The notes beneath the pieces were generated by a model that made no database searches, was not told the DNA's origin, and was given only the letters and a program-made list of their open reading frames with translations. Positions 34,931-44,450 of a stretch of 64,000 nt of DNA are shown in pieces. The stretch comes from Arthrobacter globiformis (GTDB taxonomy: Bacteria; Actinomycetota; Actinomycetes; Actinomycetales; Micrococcaceae): NCBI RefSeq assembly GCF_030817195.1, contig NZ_JAUSYZ010000001.1, positions 3,720,001 to 3,784,000 on the forward strand, given 5' to 3'. Numbering within the stretch: the first letter of the stretch is position 1; every line of letters starts with the position of its first letter. A program made the translations under genes and the position numbers.

Positions 34931-35215
34931 CTATCGGATCCCCGCAGTGGCCGCGTCACCCAGCTGGGCGTTGTCAGCAACAATGACCACCCGGTTGTTG
35001 TCGACGGAGAAGAACCCGCCGTCGACATCTACGGCAATGCGGTCGCCGGTAACCGGCTCGATTGCCAGCTGTCCCTCGGCCAAAATCGCCAGCACGGGCG
35101 AGTGGCCGGGCAGGATTCCGATCTCACCATCACTGGTGCGGGCCTTGACCATCTTGGCCGCCCCGGACCACACGAAGTGGTCCGCTGCGACAATCTCAAC
35201 CTCAAGCTCAGCCAT
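34931..35215 (-). CDS. atpC: ATP synthase F1 subunit epsilon
   Basis: A 94-residue protein that contains only the N-terminal beta-sandwich (MAELEVEIVAADHFVWSG, then GEIGILPGHSPVLAIL). The C-terminal helical hairpin that inhibits the enzyme in E. coli is missing, as usual for short actinobacterial epsilon subunits. It links the gamma shaft to the c-ring. It starts 1 bp after the atpD stop codon and ends the ATP synthase operon. Confidence 0.95.
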   Translation of the reverse strand: MAELEVEIVAADHFVWSGAAKMVKARTSDGEIGILPGHSPVLAILAEGQLAIEPVTGDRIAVDVDGGFFSVDNNRVVIVADNAQLGDAATAGIR

Positions 35216-35216
35216 A

Positions 35217-36671
35217 TTACTTGGTCTGTTCCTGAATCTTGGCCCACTGGCGCTCAACGTCATCCAGGCCACCGACGTTGAAGAACGCCTGCTCTGCAAT
35301 GTGGTCGAGCTCGCCGTCGCAGATCGCCGCGAAGCCTTCCACGGTGTCCTTGATGGAAACGGTGGAGCCCTCAACGCCGGTGAACTGCTTGGCGGTGTAG
35401 GTGTTCTGGGACAGGAACTGCTGGATACGGCGCGCACGCGACACGACGATCTTGTCCTCTTCGGACAGTTCGTCGACACCGAGGATGGCGATGATGTCCT
35501 GGAGTTCCTTGTTCTTCTGCAGGATCTGCTTTACACGGACAGCCGTGTTGTAGTGGTCCCTGCCGATGTACTGCGGGTCCAGGATTCGGGACGTCGACGT
35601 CAGCGGATCCACAGCTGGGTACAGACCACGGGAGGCGATTTCACGGGAAAGTTCCGTGGTGGCGTCCAAGTGTGCGAACGTCGTGGCCGGTGCCGGGTCG
35701 GTGTAGTCATCTGCGGGGACGTAGATGGCCTGCATCGAGGTGATGGAGTGGCCCTTGGTGGACGTGATGCGCTCCTGGAGGAGGCCCATCTCGTCGGCAA
35801 GGTTCGGCTGGTAACCCACAGCGGAGGGCATGCGGCCCAGCAGAGTGGAAACCTCGGAACCTGCCTGCGTGAAGCGGAAGATGTTGTCGATGAAGAGCAG
35901 CACGTCCTGGTTCTGGACATCGCGGAAGTACTCCGCCATGGTCAGGGCGGACAGTGCCACGCGCAGACGCGTTCCCGGCGGCTCGTCCATCTGGCCGAAC
36001 ACAAGGGCGGTGTCCTTGAGGACGCCTGCCTCTTCCATTTCAACCCAGAGGTCGTTACCTTCACGGGTACGCTCGCCGACACCGGCGAACACGGAAGTAC
36101 CACCGAAGTTGCGGGCAACACGGGTGATCATTTCCTGGATCAGAACGGTCTTGCCCACGCCGGCGCCGCCGAACAGGCCGATCTTTCCACCCTTGATGTA
36201 CGGGGTGAGGAGGTCGATGACCTTGATGCCCGTTTCGAGCATTTCGGTGGAACCCTCGAGGGACGCGAAGGACGGGGCCTTGCGGTGGATCGGCCAGTGG
36301 TCCGAAGCCTGGATCTCGGACTCGTCGACGTCCAGCGGCTTGCCGAGGACGTTGAAGATGTGGCCCTTGACGCCGTCGCCAACAGGCACGGTGATCGGGG
36401 AACCGGTGTCCACCACGGACGTGCCGCGGACCAGGCCGTCGGTGGCCTGCAGGGAGATAGCGCGGACGAGGTTGTCACCCAGGTGCTGGGAGGTCTCGAA
36501 CGTGATGGTCTTGGTCTCACCGTTGAGAGTGATCTCGGTGGTGAGTGCGTGGTAAATCGAGGGGATTGCGTCAGCCGGGAATTCGACGTCGACAACCGGG
36601 CCAATAACACGTGCGATACGGCCGGTGGCACCGGCCGTTGCTGCTACGTGTTCGGTAGCGGTGGCAGTCAT
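35217..36671 (-). CDS. atpD: ATP synthase F1 subunit beta
   Basis: The 484-residue catalytic subunit. Walker A is LFGGAGVGKTVLIQEM near residue 167; GERTREGNDL and LLFIDNIFRFTQAGSEVS (catalytic Glu and Walker B regions) follow, and the DELSEEDK segment lies near the C-terminus. The ATG at 36671 is preceded by a GAGAGAG purine run; a GTG three codons upstream is the alternative. The 72-bp gap to atpG holds no other feature. Confidence 0.97.
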   Translation of the reverse strand: MTATATEHVAATAGATGRIARVIGPVVDVEFPADAIPSIYHALTTEITLNGETKTITFETSQHLGDNLVRAISLQATDGLVRGTSVVDTGSPITVPVGDGVKGHIFNVLGKPLDVDESEIQASDHWPIHRKAPSFASLEGSTEMLETGIKVIDLLTPYIKGGKIGLFGGAGVGKTVLIQEMITRVARNFGGTSVFAGVGERTREGNDLWVEMEEAGVLKDTALVFGQMDEPPGTRLRVALSALTMAEYFRDVQNQDVLLFIDNIFRFTQAGSEVSTLLGRMPSAVGYQPNLADEMGLLQERITSTKGHSITSMQAIYVPADDYTDPAPATTFAHLDATTELSREIASRGLYPAVDPLTSTSRILDPQYIGRDHYNTAVRVKQILQKNKELQDIIAILGVDELSEEDKIVVSRARRIQQFLSQNTYTAKQFTGVEGSTVSIKDTVEGFAAICDGELDHIAEQAFFNVGGLDDVERQWAKIQEQTK

Positions 36672-36743
36672 CTCTCTCACTTCACTCGTAGATGGCGTGG
36701 GGTTAAGTTTATCTTTTGTTGCAGGGGTCCGGGACCGGTCCGG

Positions 36744-37634
36744 CTACGACGCGAGTGCGTCGGCGCCGGCCACGATTTCGGAAAGCTCCTGCGTAATCTC
36801 TGCCTGGCGGGCGGTGTTGCGCAGACGCGTGTACTTCTTGATGAGGTCCGTGGCGTTGTCGCCGGCGGATTTCATCGCCCGCTGGCGGGCAGCAAGCTCG
36901 GAAGCCGCTGCCTGCAGCATGGCCGCGAAGATACGGGATTCGATGTAGCGCGGCAGCAGCGCGTTGAGCACCTGTTCCGGCTCCGGTTCGAATTCGTAAA
37001 GCGGCAGCAGTTCCGATTCGGACGTCGCCTGCTCTTCCACGACTTCGAGGGGAAGAAGTCGGATGACGGTCGGCTCCTGGGTCACCATGGACTTGAAGCG
37101 GGTGTACACAACGTGGATCTCGTCCACGCCGCCCTCTTCGAAATCGATGGCGAAGTCCTCAAGCAGTGCCGCGCCGATTTCCCGTGCCGTGGCGAACTCA
37201 GGGGCATCGGTGTTGCCGGTCCAGACGCGCCCGTAAGGGCGGCTCCGGAAATCGAAGTAAGCCTGCGCCTTGCGGCCCACCAGATACGTCTTGACTTCCT
37301 TGCCTTCGGCACGGAGCAGTTCGTTCAGGCCTTCGGCCTGCTTGAGCACGCTGGCGGAGTACGAGCCTGCGAGGCCGCGGTCCGAGGTAATTACCAGGAC
37401 GGCGGCCCGGCGGATGTTCTCCGGCTCGGTGGTCAAGGGGTGGTCGATTTCGCTCTGGCTTGCAACGGCGGAAACAGCGCGCGTGATCGCGTTCGCGTAA
37501 GGCAGTGAAGCTGCTACCCTGGCGCGGGCCTTGCCGATGCGCGAGGTAGCGATCAGTTCCATCGCCTTGAAGATCTTGCGCATCGACGTCGTCGAGCTGA
37601 TCTTCTGACGGTAGACCCGGATCTGGGCTCCCAT
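36744..37634 (-). CDS. atpG: ATP synthase F1 subunit gamma
   Basis: The 296-residue rotary shaft. The N-terminal helix GAQIRVYRQKISSTTSMRKI and the C-terminal helix around NATDLIKKYTRLRNTARQAE are the two ends of the coiled coil; VLVITSDRGLAGSYSASV is the family's central motif. The ATG at 37634 is well placed with an upstream purine-rich AGGAAAGG sequence. It lies between atpA and atpD. Confidence 0.96.
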   Translation of the reverse strand: MGAQIRVYRQKISSTTSMRKIFKAMELIATSRIGKARARVAASLPYANAITRAVSAVASQSEIDHPLTTEPENIRRAAVLVITSDRGLAGSYSASVLKQAEGLNELLRAEGKEVKTYLVGRKAQAYFDFRSRPYGRVWTGNTDAPEFATAREIGAALLEDFAIDFEEGGVDEIHVVYTRFKSMVTQEPTVIRLLPLEVVEEQATSESELLPLYEFEPEPEQVLNALLPRYIESRIFAAMLQAAASELAARQRAMKSAGDNATDLIKKYTRLRNTARQAEITQELSEIVAGADALAS

Positions 37635-37710
37635 ACTTATCCTTTCCTAAGATCCCGATGGCCGGGACTGCCGGATCCCAGAAGGGTTCCGGCAGTCCCT
37701 GCCAGCGAAA

Positions 37711-39349
37711 CTAGCGCTTCTGCCTGACGATTTTTTCCTGGTCGACCTGACCCTCCGAGATAGCTTCATGCTCCTCGTGGCCTGCGCCTACCAGCTTGTC
37801 GTCGCCCTCGCCGAAGAAGCCCTTCTTGAAGTCCACGATGGCGGTCTTCAGTGCTGCCACGGTGTCATCGTCCAGGACGTTGGTCTGCGCCAGCGTCGTG
37901 AGGATCGAGGACTTGTGCTTGAGGTGCTCCAGGAACTCGGACTCGAAGCGGCTGATGTCCTCAACCGGAACGTCGTCCAGGTAGCCCTGGGTACCGGCCC
38001 AGATGGACACAACCTGGTTCTCGACCGGGAACGGCGAGTACTGGCCCTGCTTGAGCAGTTCCATCAGGCGCGCACCGCGGGTCAGCTGCTGGCGGGATGC
38101 GGCATCGAGGTCCGATGCGAACATCGCGAACGCCTGCATGTCGCGGTACTGGGCGAGGTCCAGCTTCAAGGTACCGGAGACCTTCTTCATGGACTTGACC
38201 TGGGCGGCACCGCCAACGCGGGACACCGAGACACCAACGTCAACAGCGGGACGCTGGTTGGCGTTGAAGAGGTCCGACTGCAGGAAGATCTGGCCATCGG
38301 TAATGGAGATCACGTTGGTCGGGATGTAGGCCGAAACGTCGTTTGCCTTGGTTTCGATGAGCGGAAGGCCGGTCATCGAACCCGCCCCGAGCTCGTCGGA
38401 GAGCTTGGCACAACGCTCCAGGAGGCGGGAGTGCAGGTAGAAGACGTCGCCCGGGTAGGCTTCGCGTCCCGGCGGGCGGCGGAGCAGCAGCGACACGGCG
38501 CGGTAGGCTTCGGCCTGCTTGGACAGGTCATCGAACACGATGAGGACATGCTTGCCGCCGTACATCCAGTGCTGGCCGATGGCCGAACCGGCGTAGGGGG
38601 CAAGGTACTTGAAGCCGGCCGGGTCGGAAGCCGGGGAGGCGACGATCGTGGTGTACTCGAGCGCTCCGTTGTCCTCAAGGGTCTGGCGGATTGCTGCAAT
38701 CGTCGAAGCCTTCTGACCGATCGCAACGTAAACGCAGCGGACCTGCTTGGTTACGTCACCGGAAGCCCAGTTGTCCTTCTGGTTGATGATCGTGTCGATG
38801 GCAATGGCAGACTTGCCCGTCTGGCGGTCACCAATGATCAGCTGGCGCTGGCCGCGGCCGATCGGGATCATGGCGTCGATTGCCTTCAGGCCGGTCTGCA
38901 TCGGCTCGTGCACAGACTTGCGCTGGGTAACGCCCGGTGCCTGGAGTTCCAGGGCACGGGTGGTCTCGGCCTTGATCTCGCCGAGGTCGTCGATGGGCAC
39001 ACCCAGGGGGTCCACTACGCGGCCGAGGAAGGCGTCGCCCGACCGGCACGGACAGAACCTGTCCGGTGCGGTGGACTTCCTGGCCCTCTTCGATGCCAGT
39101 GAAGTCACCGAGGACGATGACACCGATCTCGCGCACGTCGAGGTTCTGGGCGAGGCCCAGGGTGCCGTCTTCGAAGCGAAGCAGCTCGTTCGCCATGACC
39201 GAGGGAAGACCCTCAACACGGGCGATGCCGTCGCTTGCGGCGGTCACACGGCCGACCTCTACGCGCTCTGCGTTTCCGGGTTCGTAGGACGCCGCGAATT
39301 CGTTCAACGCATTACGGACGTCGTCGGCGTTGATGGTCAATTCGGCCAT
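37711..39349 (-). pseudogene. atpA: ATP synthase F1 subunit alpha, interrupted by a one-base insertion
   Basis: The N-terminus (ATG 39349, MAELTINADDVRNAL) runs in one frame to LSVPVG, then the frame shifts and the rest (GDAFLGRVVDPLGVPI, Walker A GDRQTGKSAIA, to the C-terminus) is in another. Normal alpha subunits read VPVGDAFLGRV. GTCGGGCGACGCC has one G too many (plus-strand CCC at 39038-39040). The length, 1639 nt, is exactly one base over a 545-residue gene. Since this subunit is part of an intact, otherwise complete operon, I think a sequencing or assembly error is more likely than a real mutation, but the sequence as given is broken. Confidence 0.9.
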
Positions 39350-39432
39350 CTGCAGTCCCTGCTCTCCTGTATTCGTGATCATCGTTGCTCACGATGACCG
39401 GGGTTTCTATCAGTTGTGTTGTGCTTGTCCGG

Positions 39433-40260
39433 CTAGCCGGCCAGCTGGCGCTGAAGGTCGTTCAGGCGGGCGAGGACCGAAGCGTCTACCACTTCATCCC
39501 CCACCTGGACACGGATGCCGCCGATCAGCGTGGGATCAACGTTGATGTTGACCTTCAGCTCGCGCCCGTAGAGGGAGTTCAGTCCCTGCTGCAGGCGGCT
39601 TGCCTGCGTCTCCGTGAGGGGACGCGTGACGCTGACCGTCGCAATCCAGCGCTGCTGGCGCTTGGCGGCGAGCTCGGCGAAACGGCTTACGAGCCTCGTC
39701 GCCTTGATGCCACGGGGTTGCGTCACCGCCTGTCCAATGAGGACCTTGGCTTCCTCACTTGCGGAAGGAACCAGCCTTTCGGCCAGTGTGATCTTTGCTG
39801 CGGCGCTGGCCTGCGGTTCAGACAGGGCACGCTGCACCTCGTGGCTGGAAGCCACGGCCTGGTTGAAGGAGAAAAGATCGTTCTCCAGTTCTTCCAGACC
39901 GGTAATACCGGAGGCAGAAACGGCCGACTTGTTTTCGGCAACGGCGATAACCACCGTTGCGGCAAGCGTCTCGAGTGCATCGCCGATGTCCCGCGCCGAT
40001 GCCCAGCGTGAGCTGGCCAGACCGGCGGCGATGTCCACGGCTTCGGCGGAAGCTTTTCCGCCAAAGAGCTGCTTGATCAACCCGGACTTTTCCTCACCGC
40101 TGCGGGAGGGGTCAGTCAGGGCGCGGCGCAAGCCAGCCGAGCTGTCTACCGCTGCCAGGATCCCGAAAAGTTCCTTTGCCAACTGCAGCGATGCAAACGG
40201 AAGCTTTGGCTCCAGCTCGGTCAGCGCCTTGGTCAGAGATTCGCTCGATACACCTGCCAT
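39433..40260 (-). CDS. atpH: ATP synthase F1 subunit delta
   Basis: A 275-residue stator subunit that joins F1 to the b subunits. It has the long actinobacterial form with an extended N-terminal helical region. The C-terminal segment RWIATVSVTRPLTETQASRL, ending in DPTLIGGIRVQVGDEVVDAS, is the conserved delta/OSCP end. The start overlaps the atpF stop codon by 1 nt (TAATG), so both are translated together. Confidence 0.94.
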   Translation of the reverse strand: MAGVSSESLTKALTELEPKLPFASLQLAKELFGILAAVDSSAGLRRALTDPSRSGEEKSGLIKQLFGGKASAEAVDIAAGLASSRWASARDIGDALETLAATVVIAVAENKSAVSASGITGLEELENDLFSFNQAVASSHEVQRALSEPQASAAAKITLAERLVPSASEEAKVLIGQAVTQPRGIKATRLVSRFAELAAKRQQRWIATVSVTRPLTETQASRLQQGLNSLYGRELKVNINVDPTLIGGIRVQVGDEVVDASVLARLNDLQRQLAG

Positions 40261-40817
40261 TACTTAGCTACACCTGCGTTCTGGGACTCCAGATCGGCCA
40301 GGAAGCGGTCAACAACGCGTGCTGCGCGTGCGTCGTCCTCGAGGGTCTCCCCAACGATGCGGCCCGCAAGCGTGGTGGCAAGAGTGCCAACCTCTGAACG
40401 CAGCGACACAACTGCCGCCTGGCGCTCGGATTCGATCTGCACGTGTGCCTGGGCGGTGATCCGCGCAGACTCGGCTGCAGCCTTCTCCTTCAGTTCCGCC
40501 AGGATCTGAGCGCCTTCGGCACGTGCTTCCTCGCGGATGCGGTTGGCCTCGGCACGGGCATCAGTGAGCTGCTGCTTGTACTCTTCGAGTGCGGCAGAAG
40601 CCTCAGCCTGTGCCTTCTCAGCCTTGGCGATGCCGCCCTCGATGGCCTCGGCACGCTCTGCGAACGTCTTCTCGAACATCGGGACAACGAACTTGACCAC
40701 GATGAAAAAGAGGACAGCAAAGCCGGCGAGGACGACGCCCATTTCCCAAACATTGGGAACGAGCGGGTTAGCCGCCTCGGCGCCTTCAGTGGCGGCTGAG
40801 ATGATCAGCTGATTCAT
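40260..40817 (-). CDS. atpF: ATP synthase Fo subunit b
   Basis: The 185-residue peripheral stalk. One N-terminal membrane segment (VVLAGFAVLFFIVVKFVVP) is followed by a long charged coiled coil (EKTFAERAEAIEGGIAKAEK and onward) that binds delta. It is the fourth gene of the synthase operon. The 53-bp gap before it contains no other gene. Confidence 0.94.
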   Translation of the reverse strand: MNQLIISAATEGAEAANPLVPNVWEMGVVLAGFAVLFFIVVKFVVPMFEKTFAERAEAIEGGIAKAEKAQAEASAALEEYKQQLTDARAEANRIREEARAEGAQILAELKEKAAAESARITAQAHVQIESERQAAVVSLRSEVGTLATTLAGRIVGETLEDDARAARVVDRFLADLESQNAGVAK

Positions 40818-40870
40818 GTTTCACCCGTCCTTATCTACTCGGTTCTGAATGTTCGCTTAGTTCTGAAGGT

Positions 40871-41089
40871 TTACTTGAGAACGAAAGCGAAGACCAGGCC
40901 CAGGATGGCGAGGGCTTCAGTCAGCGCAAGGCCGAGGAATGCGATCGGCTGCAGGACGCGCTGAGCTTCCGGCTGACGTGCCACACCGTTGATGTAGGCG
41001 GCGAACACGAGACCCACACCGATACCACCGCCGATGGCCGAGAGACCGTAGCCGATGAGGTTGAGGGAGCCGTTGATGGAGCCTTCCAT
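40871..41089 (-). CDS. atpE: ATP synthase Fo subunit c
   Basis: The 72-residue proton-carrying ring subunit. Two hydrophobic helices flank the polar loop around GVARQPEAQ. The proton-binding carboxylate lies in ALTEALAILGL. The ATG at 41089 follows AAGGAAGAAAA, a good ribosome-binding site; an earlier ATG at 41104 has none. Confidence 0.96.
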   Translation of the reverse strand: MEGSINGSLNLIGYGLSAIGGGIGVGLVFAAYINGVARQPEAQRVLQPIAFLGLALTEALAILGLVFAFVLK

Positions 41090-41167
41090 TTTTCTTCCTT
41101 TCAAGATGCCATGTATATGGCAGGTTGTTTGGGTTGCTTCATCCCCGCGAGGGGAAGTTTGAGGTGC

Positions 41168-41968
41168 CTAGTGGCTGTCGGCGTGGAGTGCGCCTTCGAT
41201 GTAGATCGCGGTCAGCAGGGTGAACACGTACGCCTGCAGGGCCATGATCAGCGCTTCCAGCATGTACATGGCAATCGCACCGGCGAGAACCAGGACCGAG
41301 GTGCCCTTGAGGAGGACGTTCTCCTGCATGACGAGGTATTCGATGCCGGAACCGGCGATCATGACGATCAGGTGGCCGGCCAGCATCGTGGCGAACAGAC
41401 GGAGGCTGTGCGTGACCGGGCGGACCAGGAAGTTGGAGATGATCTCGATCGGAATGACGATCGGCAGGATGTAGACCGGGACACCGGAGGGAACGGTGGC
41501 GAGCTTGAAGTAGCGCAGGCCGTTCTTCTTGATGCCGATGCCGATCCAGGTGACATACACGATGGCTGCCAGCACGTAGGCGCCGCCGACGTGCGAGAAG
41601 CTCGGGAGCTGGATCAGCGGGATTGCGCCGTAGATGTTGTTCACCAGGATGAAGAAGAACAGGCTGAACAGCAGCGGGACGTACTTGATGAAGTCCCTGC
41701 CGCCGATGATGTCCTTGGCGATGCTGTTGCGGACGAAGCCGTAGGCGGCTTCACCTGCGAACTGCAGCTTGCCGGGAACGAGCTGCTGCTTCCGCGCAGC
41801 GAGCACAAAGAATGTGGCGATAATGACGACGGACAGGATAACCAGCAGCATCTGCTTGGAGAATCCGTCTGCCGCACCCCACGGCAGGATTGCCGGCAGG
41901 TGCATTTCTTCAATTCCGGGAGGTGTGAACTCTCCTGAATTTTGGGCCGGGAGCGCAAGCGCGATCAA
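41168..41968 (-). CDS. atpB: ATP synthase Fo subunit a
   Basis: A 266-residue membrane subunit that forms the proton half-channels. The essential Arg lies in the helix PVTHSLRLFATMLAGHL; the polytopic pattern and the C-terminal YIEGALHADSH fit the family. The start is a rare TTG at 41968 with AGAGAGGAAACGCG before it; no ATG or GTG is available near that ribosome-binding site. It follows the two atpI-like genes. Confidence 0.95.
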   Translation of the reverse strand: MIALALPAQNSGEFTPPGIEEMHLPAILPWGAADGFSKQMLLVILSVVIIATFFVLAARKQQLVPGKLQFAGEAAYGFVRNSIAKDIIGGRDFIKYVPLLFSLFFFILVNNIYGAIPLIQLPSFSHVGGAYVLAAIVYVTWIGIGIKKNGLRYFKLATVPSGVPVYILPIVIPIEIISNFLVRPVTHSLRLFATMLAGHLIVMIAGSGIEYLVMQENVLLKGTSVLVLAGAIAMYMLEALIMALQAYVFTLLTAIYIEGALHADSH

Positions 41969-42049
41969 CGCGTTTCCTCTCTGCAGTGTCCATCGTTGGG
42001 CGTTGGTCGGGTTCCGGCGCGCGTCATGCTTGCCCTCCCCCTCGTGAAA

Positions 42050-42388
42050 TTATTTGGCATTACTGTTCCCGTCCTCGGACGGGCCGCTGGCTGCACTGTT
42101 CCCACCAGCTGGTTTCCTTGAACTGGTGAGGCCGTGCATATGGGACAGATAGAACCCTCCCGCTGCTCCAAGCAGAGCGCCTGCGAGCACAATCCAGCGG
42201 GTTCCCCACAGATAATCCAGTCCCCAGCCTATCAAACTCCAGACGATGATTCCGCCAATTATGTAGCTAAAGACGGCCATTCCAGCGTTGTAACCGCCGT
42301 CGGAATTTTCGCCGGGTACAGCCGCAGGACCGGGCGTCGGTTCGGGTGCTCCGGGCTCGTTTTTCCCGGGGTGTTTGTCCTTGGACAT
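42050..42388 (-). CDS. AtpZ/AtpI-type small membrane protein
   Basis: A 112-residue protein: a hydrophilic Pro/Gly-rich start, two membrane segments (AVFSYIIGGIIVWSLIGW and IVLAGALLGAAGGFYLSH) and a Ser/Asn-rich tail. The pattern and position before atpB match the AtpZ family, which aids Fo assembly or Mg/Ca uptake. Its start overlaps the stop of the upstream gene (TGATG), so it is coupled to that gene. Confidence 0.85.
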   Translation of the reverse strand: MSKDKHPGKNEPGAPEPTPGPAAVPGENSDGGYNAGMAVFSYIIGGIIVWSLIGWGLDYLWGTRWIVLAGALLGAAGGFYLSHMHGLTSSRKPAGGNSAASGPSEDGNSNAK

Positions 42389-42885
42389 CAGCGCTTCCCC
42401 CCGTTCCCGTTGGCGTCGCCGTCCGGTTCGGGGTCGTTGAAGATCTGCAGCCGGGCTTTGCTGAAACCGTAGATCTCAGCCGCCTGCCATGTGACCACGG
42501 CCACGACGGCGCCGATAACGAACCAGCGGCCGTGCAGCCAGCCGGGAGCACCGACAGCGAACAGCACCACGGCGAAACCGATGACCTTGACGAAGTAAGT
42601 CGCCACGAACAGGCCAACGGCACCCGAGGGGTTGTTGCGCCCCACGAAGTGTCCGATCAACAGGCTGATCGCGAAGAATACGACCACCAGCAGGCCGCCG
42701 AGGCTGCTGGACACAACGCCGGTCCAGCCGTTCAGCAAGGCAGCCACCACGCCGGTCAGGACCAGGGCGCCGCCGGCGACTGCAGAACTCAGTCCAAGCA
42801 GACCGAGCCAGAGCGACCGCGTGGGCCCGGAGACGCCAACGGGTCCTTTGCCGGACACAGGTCCGGGCTCGGCGTTGGAGGTCAT
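42388..42885 (-). CDS. ATP synthase I-like membrane protein (AtpI-type)
   Basis: A 165-residue protein with four hydrophobic segments, in the position of atpI at the head of the ATP synthase operon. The central GHFVGRNNPSGAVGLFVATY fits actinobacterial proteins labelled 'ATP synthase I'. It may help assemble the c-ring. The 91 bp before it, up to the wecA stop, contain the probable operon promoter; no clear boxes are seen. Confidence 0.8.
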   Translation of the reverse strand: MTSNAEPGPVSGKGPVGVSGPTRSLWLGLLGLSSAVAGGALVLTGVVAALLNGWTGVVSSSLGGLLVVVFFAISLLIGHFVGRNNPSGAVGLFVATYFVKVIGFAVVLFAVGAPGWLHGRWFVIGAVVAVVTWQAAEIYGFSKARLQIFNDPEPDGDANGNGGKR

Positions 42886-42976
42886 GCGAACCCAATCTTC
42901 GGGGCAGGGTGGAGTGGTGCAGGAAAAGCCTGCACCTGAATTCTACACGAGATAGAAATTTTCCAAAAAGCGTGTA

Positions 42977-44104
42977 TTACTCCGGCGCCTGTCCCATTCT
43001 GGTGTTCTCGCCGCGGCGGCTCAGGTACGGCCAGGCCGTGACCAGGCCCATGATCAGCGTGGCGGCGACCATTACTGCCAGCACGACCTGCCAGGGGTAG
43101 ACGGCAAAGGCCAGGCCGCCGAAGGACAGCACTGCCGCCCACAAATACAGGAGCATGACCGCGGTGCGGTGGGAGTAACCGATGTCCATGAGTTTGTGGT
43201 GCAGATGCCCGCGGTCGGCGGACCATGGTGAACGGCCGACGGCGGTGCGCCGCACCACCGCGAGGCACAGGTCCAGGAGCGGCAGGAACAGCACGGCAAA
43301 CGGCAGCAGGATGGGGATGATCGTGGGAATACCGTTGACGCGGTCATAAAGCCCAGATGTGATCTGACCGGTGGAGACCACACCGGCCGACGCCATCAGC
43401 AGGCCTATCAGCATGGCGCCGGAATCGCCCATGAAGATCTTTGAGGGAAACCAGTTGTGTGGCAGAAAGCCCAGGCAACTGCCCACGAGGACTGCAGTCA
43501 GCAGCGTGGCGAGGTCAGAACGGTCCAGGATCGGCGCGTTGCGGTGGACCCAGTAAGCGGTGAGGAAGAAGGCAGACCCGCCGATGATGGCTACCCCCGC
43601 TGCCAGCCCGTCCAGCCCGTCTATGAAGTTGAACGCGTTCATCGTGACGACGATGAGGCCTGTGGTGAGGACGATGTTGATCGGGTCCGAGTCGAAGCGG
43701 ATCGGCTCCGGAATGAACGGGATGATGGTCATGCGCACACCCCAGACGGCCACCACGAGCGCGGCGAAAGCCTGCCCGATCAGCTTGACCCACCAGCGAA
43801 GGTCCAGGAGGTCGTCCGCCACTCCCACCAGCACGATGACGGCAGCACCCGCCAGCACACCCCACGGAGCGCCGTTGTTCCGGAAGATGTCCTTGACGAA
43901 GAAGGACTGGCTTGCCACGGCCAGCGCCACCAGCACGCCGGCGAAAATCCCCAGCCCGCCGAGCCGCGAGACCGGGCTGGAATGCATGTCCCGGCTGCGG
44001 ATCGGGGCGAACAGCTCAAGCCGGTTGCCGACCAGCCGCGCACCCCAGGTTGCCCCGTAGGAGACGATCGCCGCTGTCAGCATCATGGACAGGTACATGA
44101 TCAT
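42977..44104 (-). CDS. wecA: Polyprenyl-phosphate GlcNAc-1-phosphate transferase (WecA/TagO-like)
   Basis: A 375-residue membrane enzyme of the MraY/WecA family. It moves a sugar-1-phosphate, typically GlcNAc-1-P, to a polyprenyl-phosphate carrier and starts cell-wall polymer synthesis. The catalytic Asp motifs are all present: GVADDLLDLRW, NFIDGLDGLAAG, FMGDSGAM, and the UDP-sugar loop ADRGHLHHKLMD. About 11 membrane spans are seen. In Mycobacterium the same position before the ATP synthase holds rfe/wecA. The start at 44104 has no clear ribosome-binding site. Confidence 0.93.
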   Translation of the reverse strand: MIMYLSMMLTAAIVSYGATWGARLVGNRLELFAPIRSRDMHSSPVSRLGGLGIFAGVLVALAVASQSFFVKDIFRNNGAPWGVLAGAAVIVLVGVADDLLDLRWWVKLIGQAFAALVVAVWGVRMTIIPFIPEPIRFDSDPINIVLTTGLIVVTMNAFNFIDGLDGLAAGVAIIGGSAFFLTAYWVHRNAPILDRSDLATLLTAVLVGSCLGFLPHNWFPSKIFMGDSGAMLIGLLMASAGVVSTGQITSGLYDRVNGIPTIIPILLPFAVLFLPLLDLCLAVVRRTAVGRSPWSADRGHLHHKLMDIGYSHRTAVMLLYLWAAVLSFGGLAFAVYPWQVVLAVMVAATLIMGLVTAWPYLSRRGENTRMGQAPE

Positions 44105-44450
44105 GGCGCGGCCACCGTTCCTGTGGCACTGTGCCAGCTGGTGCAGTGCTTGCTGCTGACGCAGCGCACGACGCTGCCGCGGTGCAAGCTGGAATGCTGC
44201 GGGCTATACGGATGCGGATTCGGGGTCAGGCCGGGCGGACCATGCGGGCTCGTTGGGTGTGGATCTGACGTGCAATAAATGAAACTTCTCCGTCGCCATG
44301 CGCACAGACAGGCAGTGCATAGTGCCTGACGGGGCTGTATTACAGTGGACTCTAGTCAAGATACTAACGCCAACGGGTACATCGCTTCGCGTCACACGGC
44401 CTTACGCCGGCGGGAAACTTGCCGACGGCTGTGCTGAAAGGATCCCCGCA
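44105..44450. other. 346-bp divergent intergenic region, wecA / GT2 gene
   Basis: This gap separates wecA (minus) from the GT2 gene (plus) and must hold both promoters. I see no gene, tRNA or repeat in it. An AT-rich stretch (about 44337-44371, containing TATTACAG and GATACT) is the likeliest plus-strand promoter region. Confidence 0.4.

Noticed and set aside
34926..37508. 860-codon open frame opposite the ATP synthase genes
   Set aside because: It is antisense to atpC, atpD and atpG, which are unambiguous; its product has no known motif and a His/Arg/Val composition typical of shadow frames.
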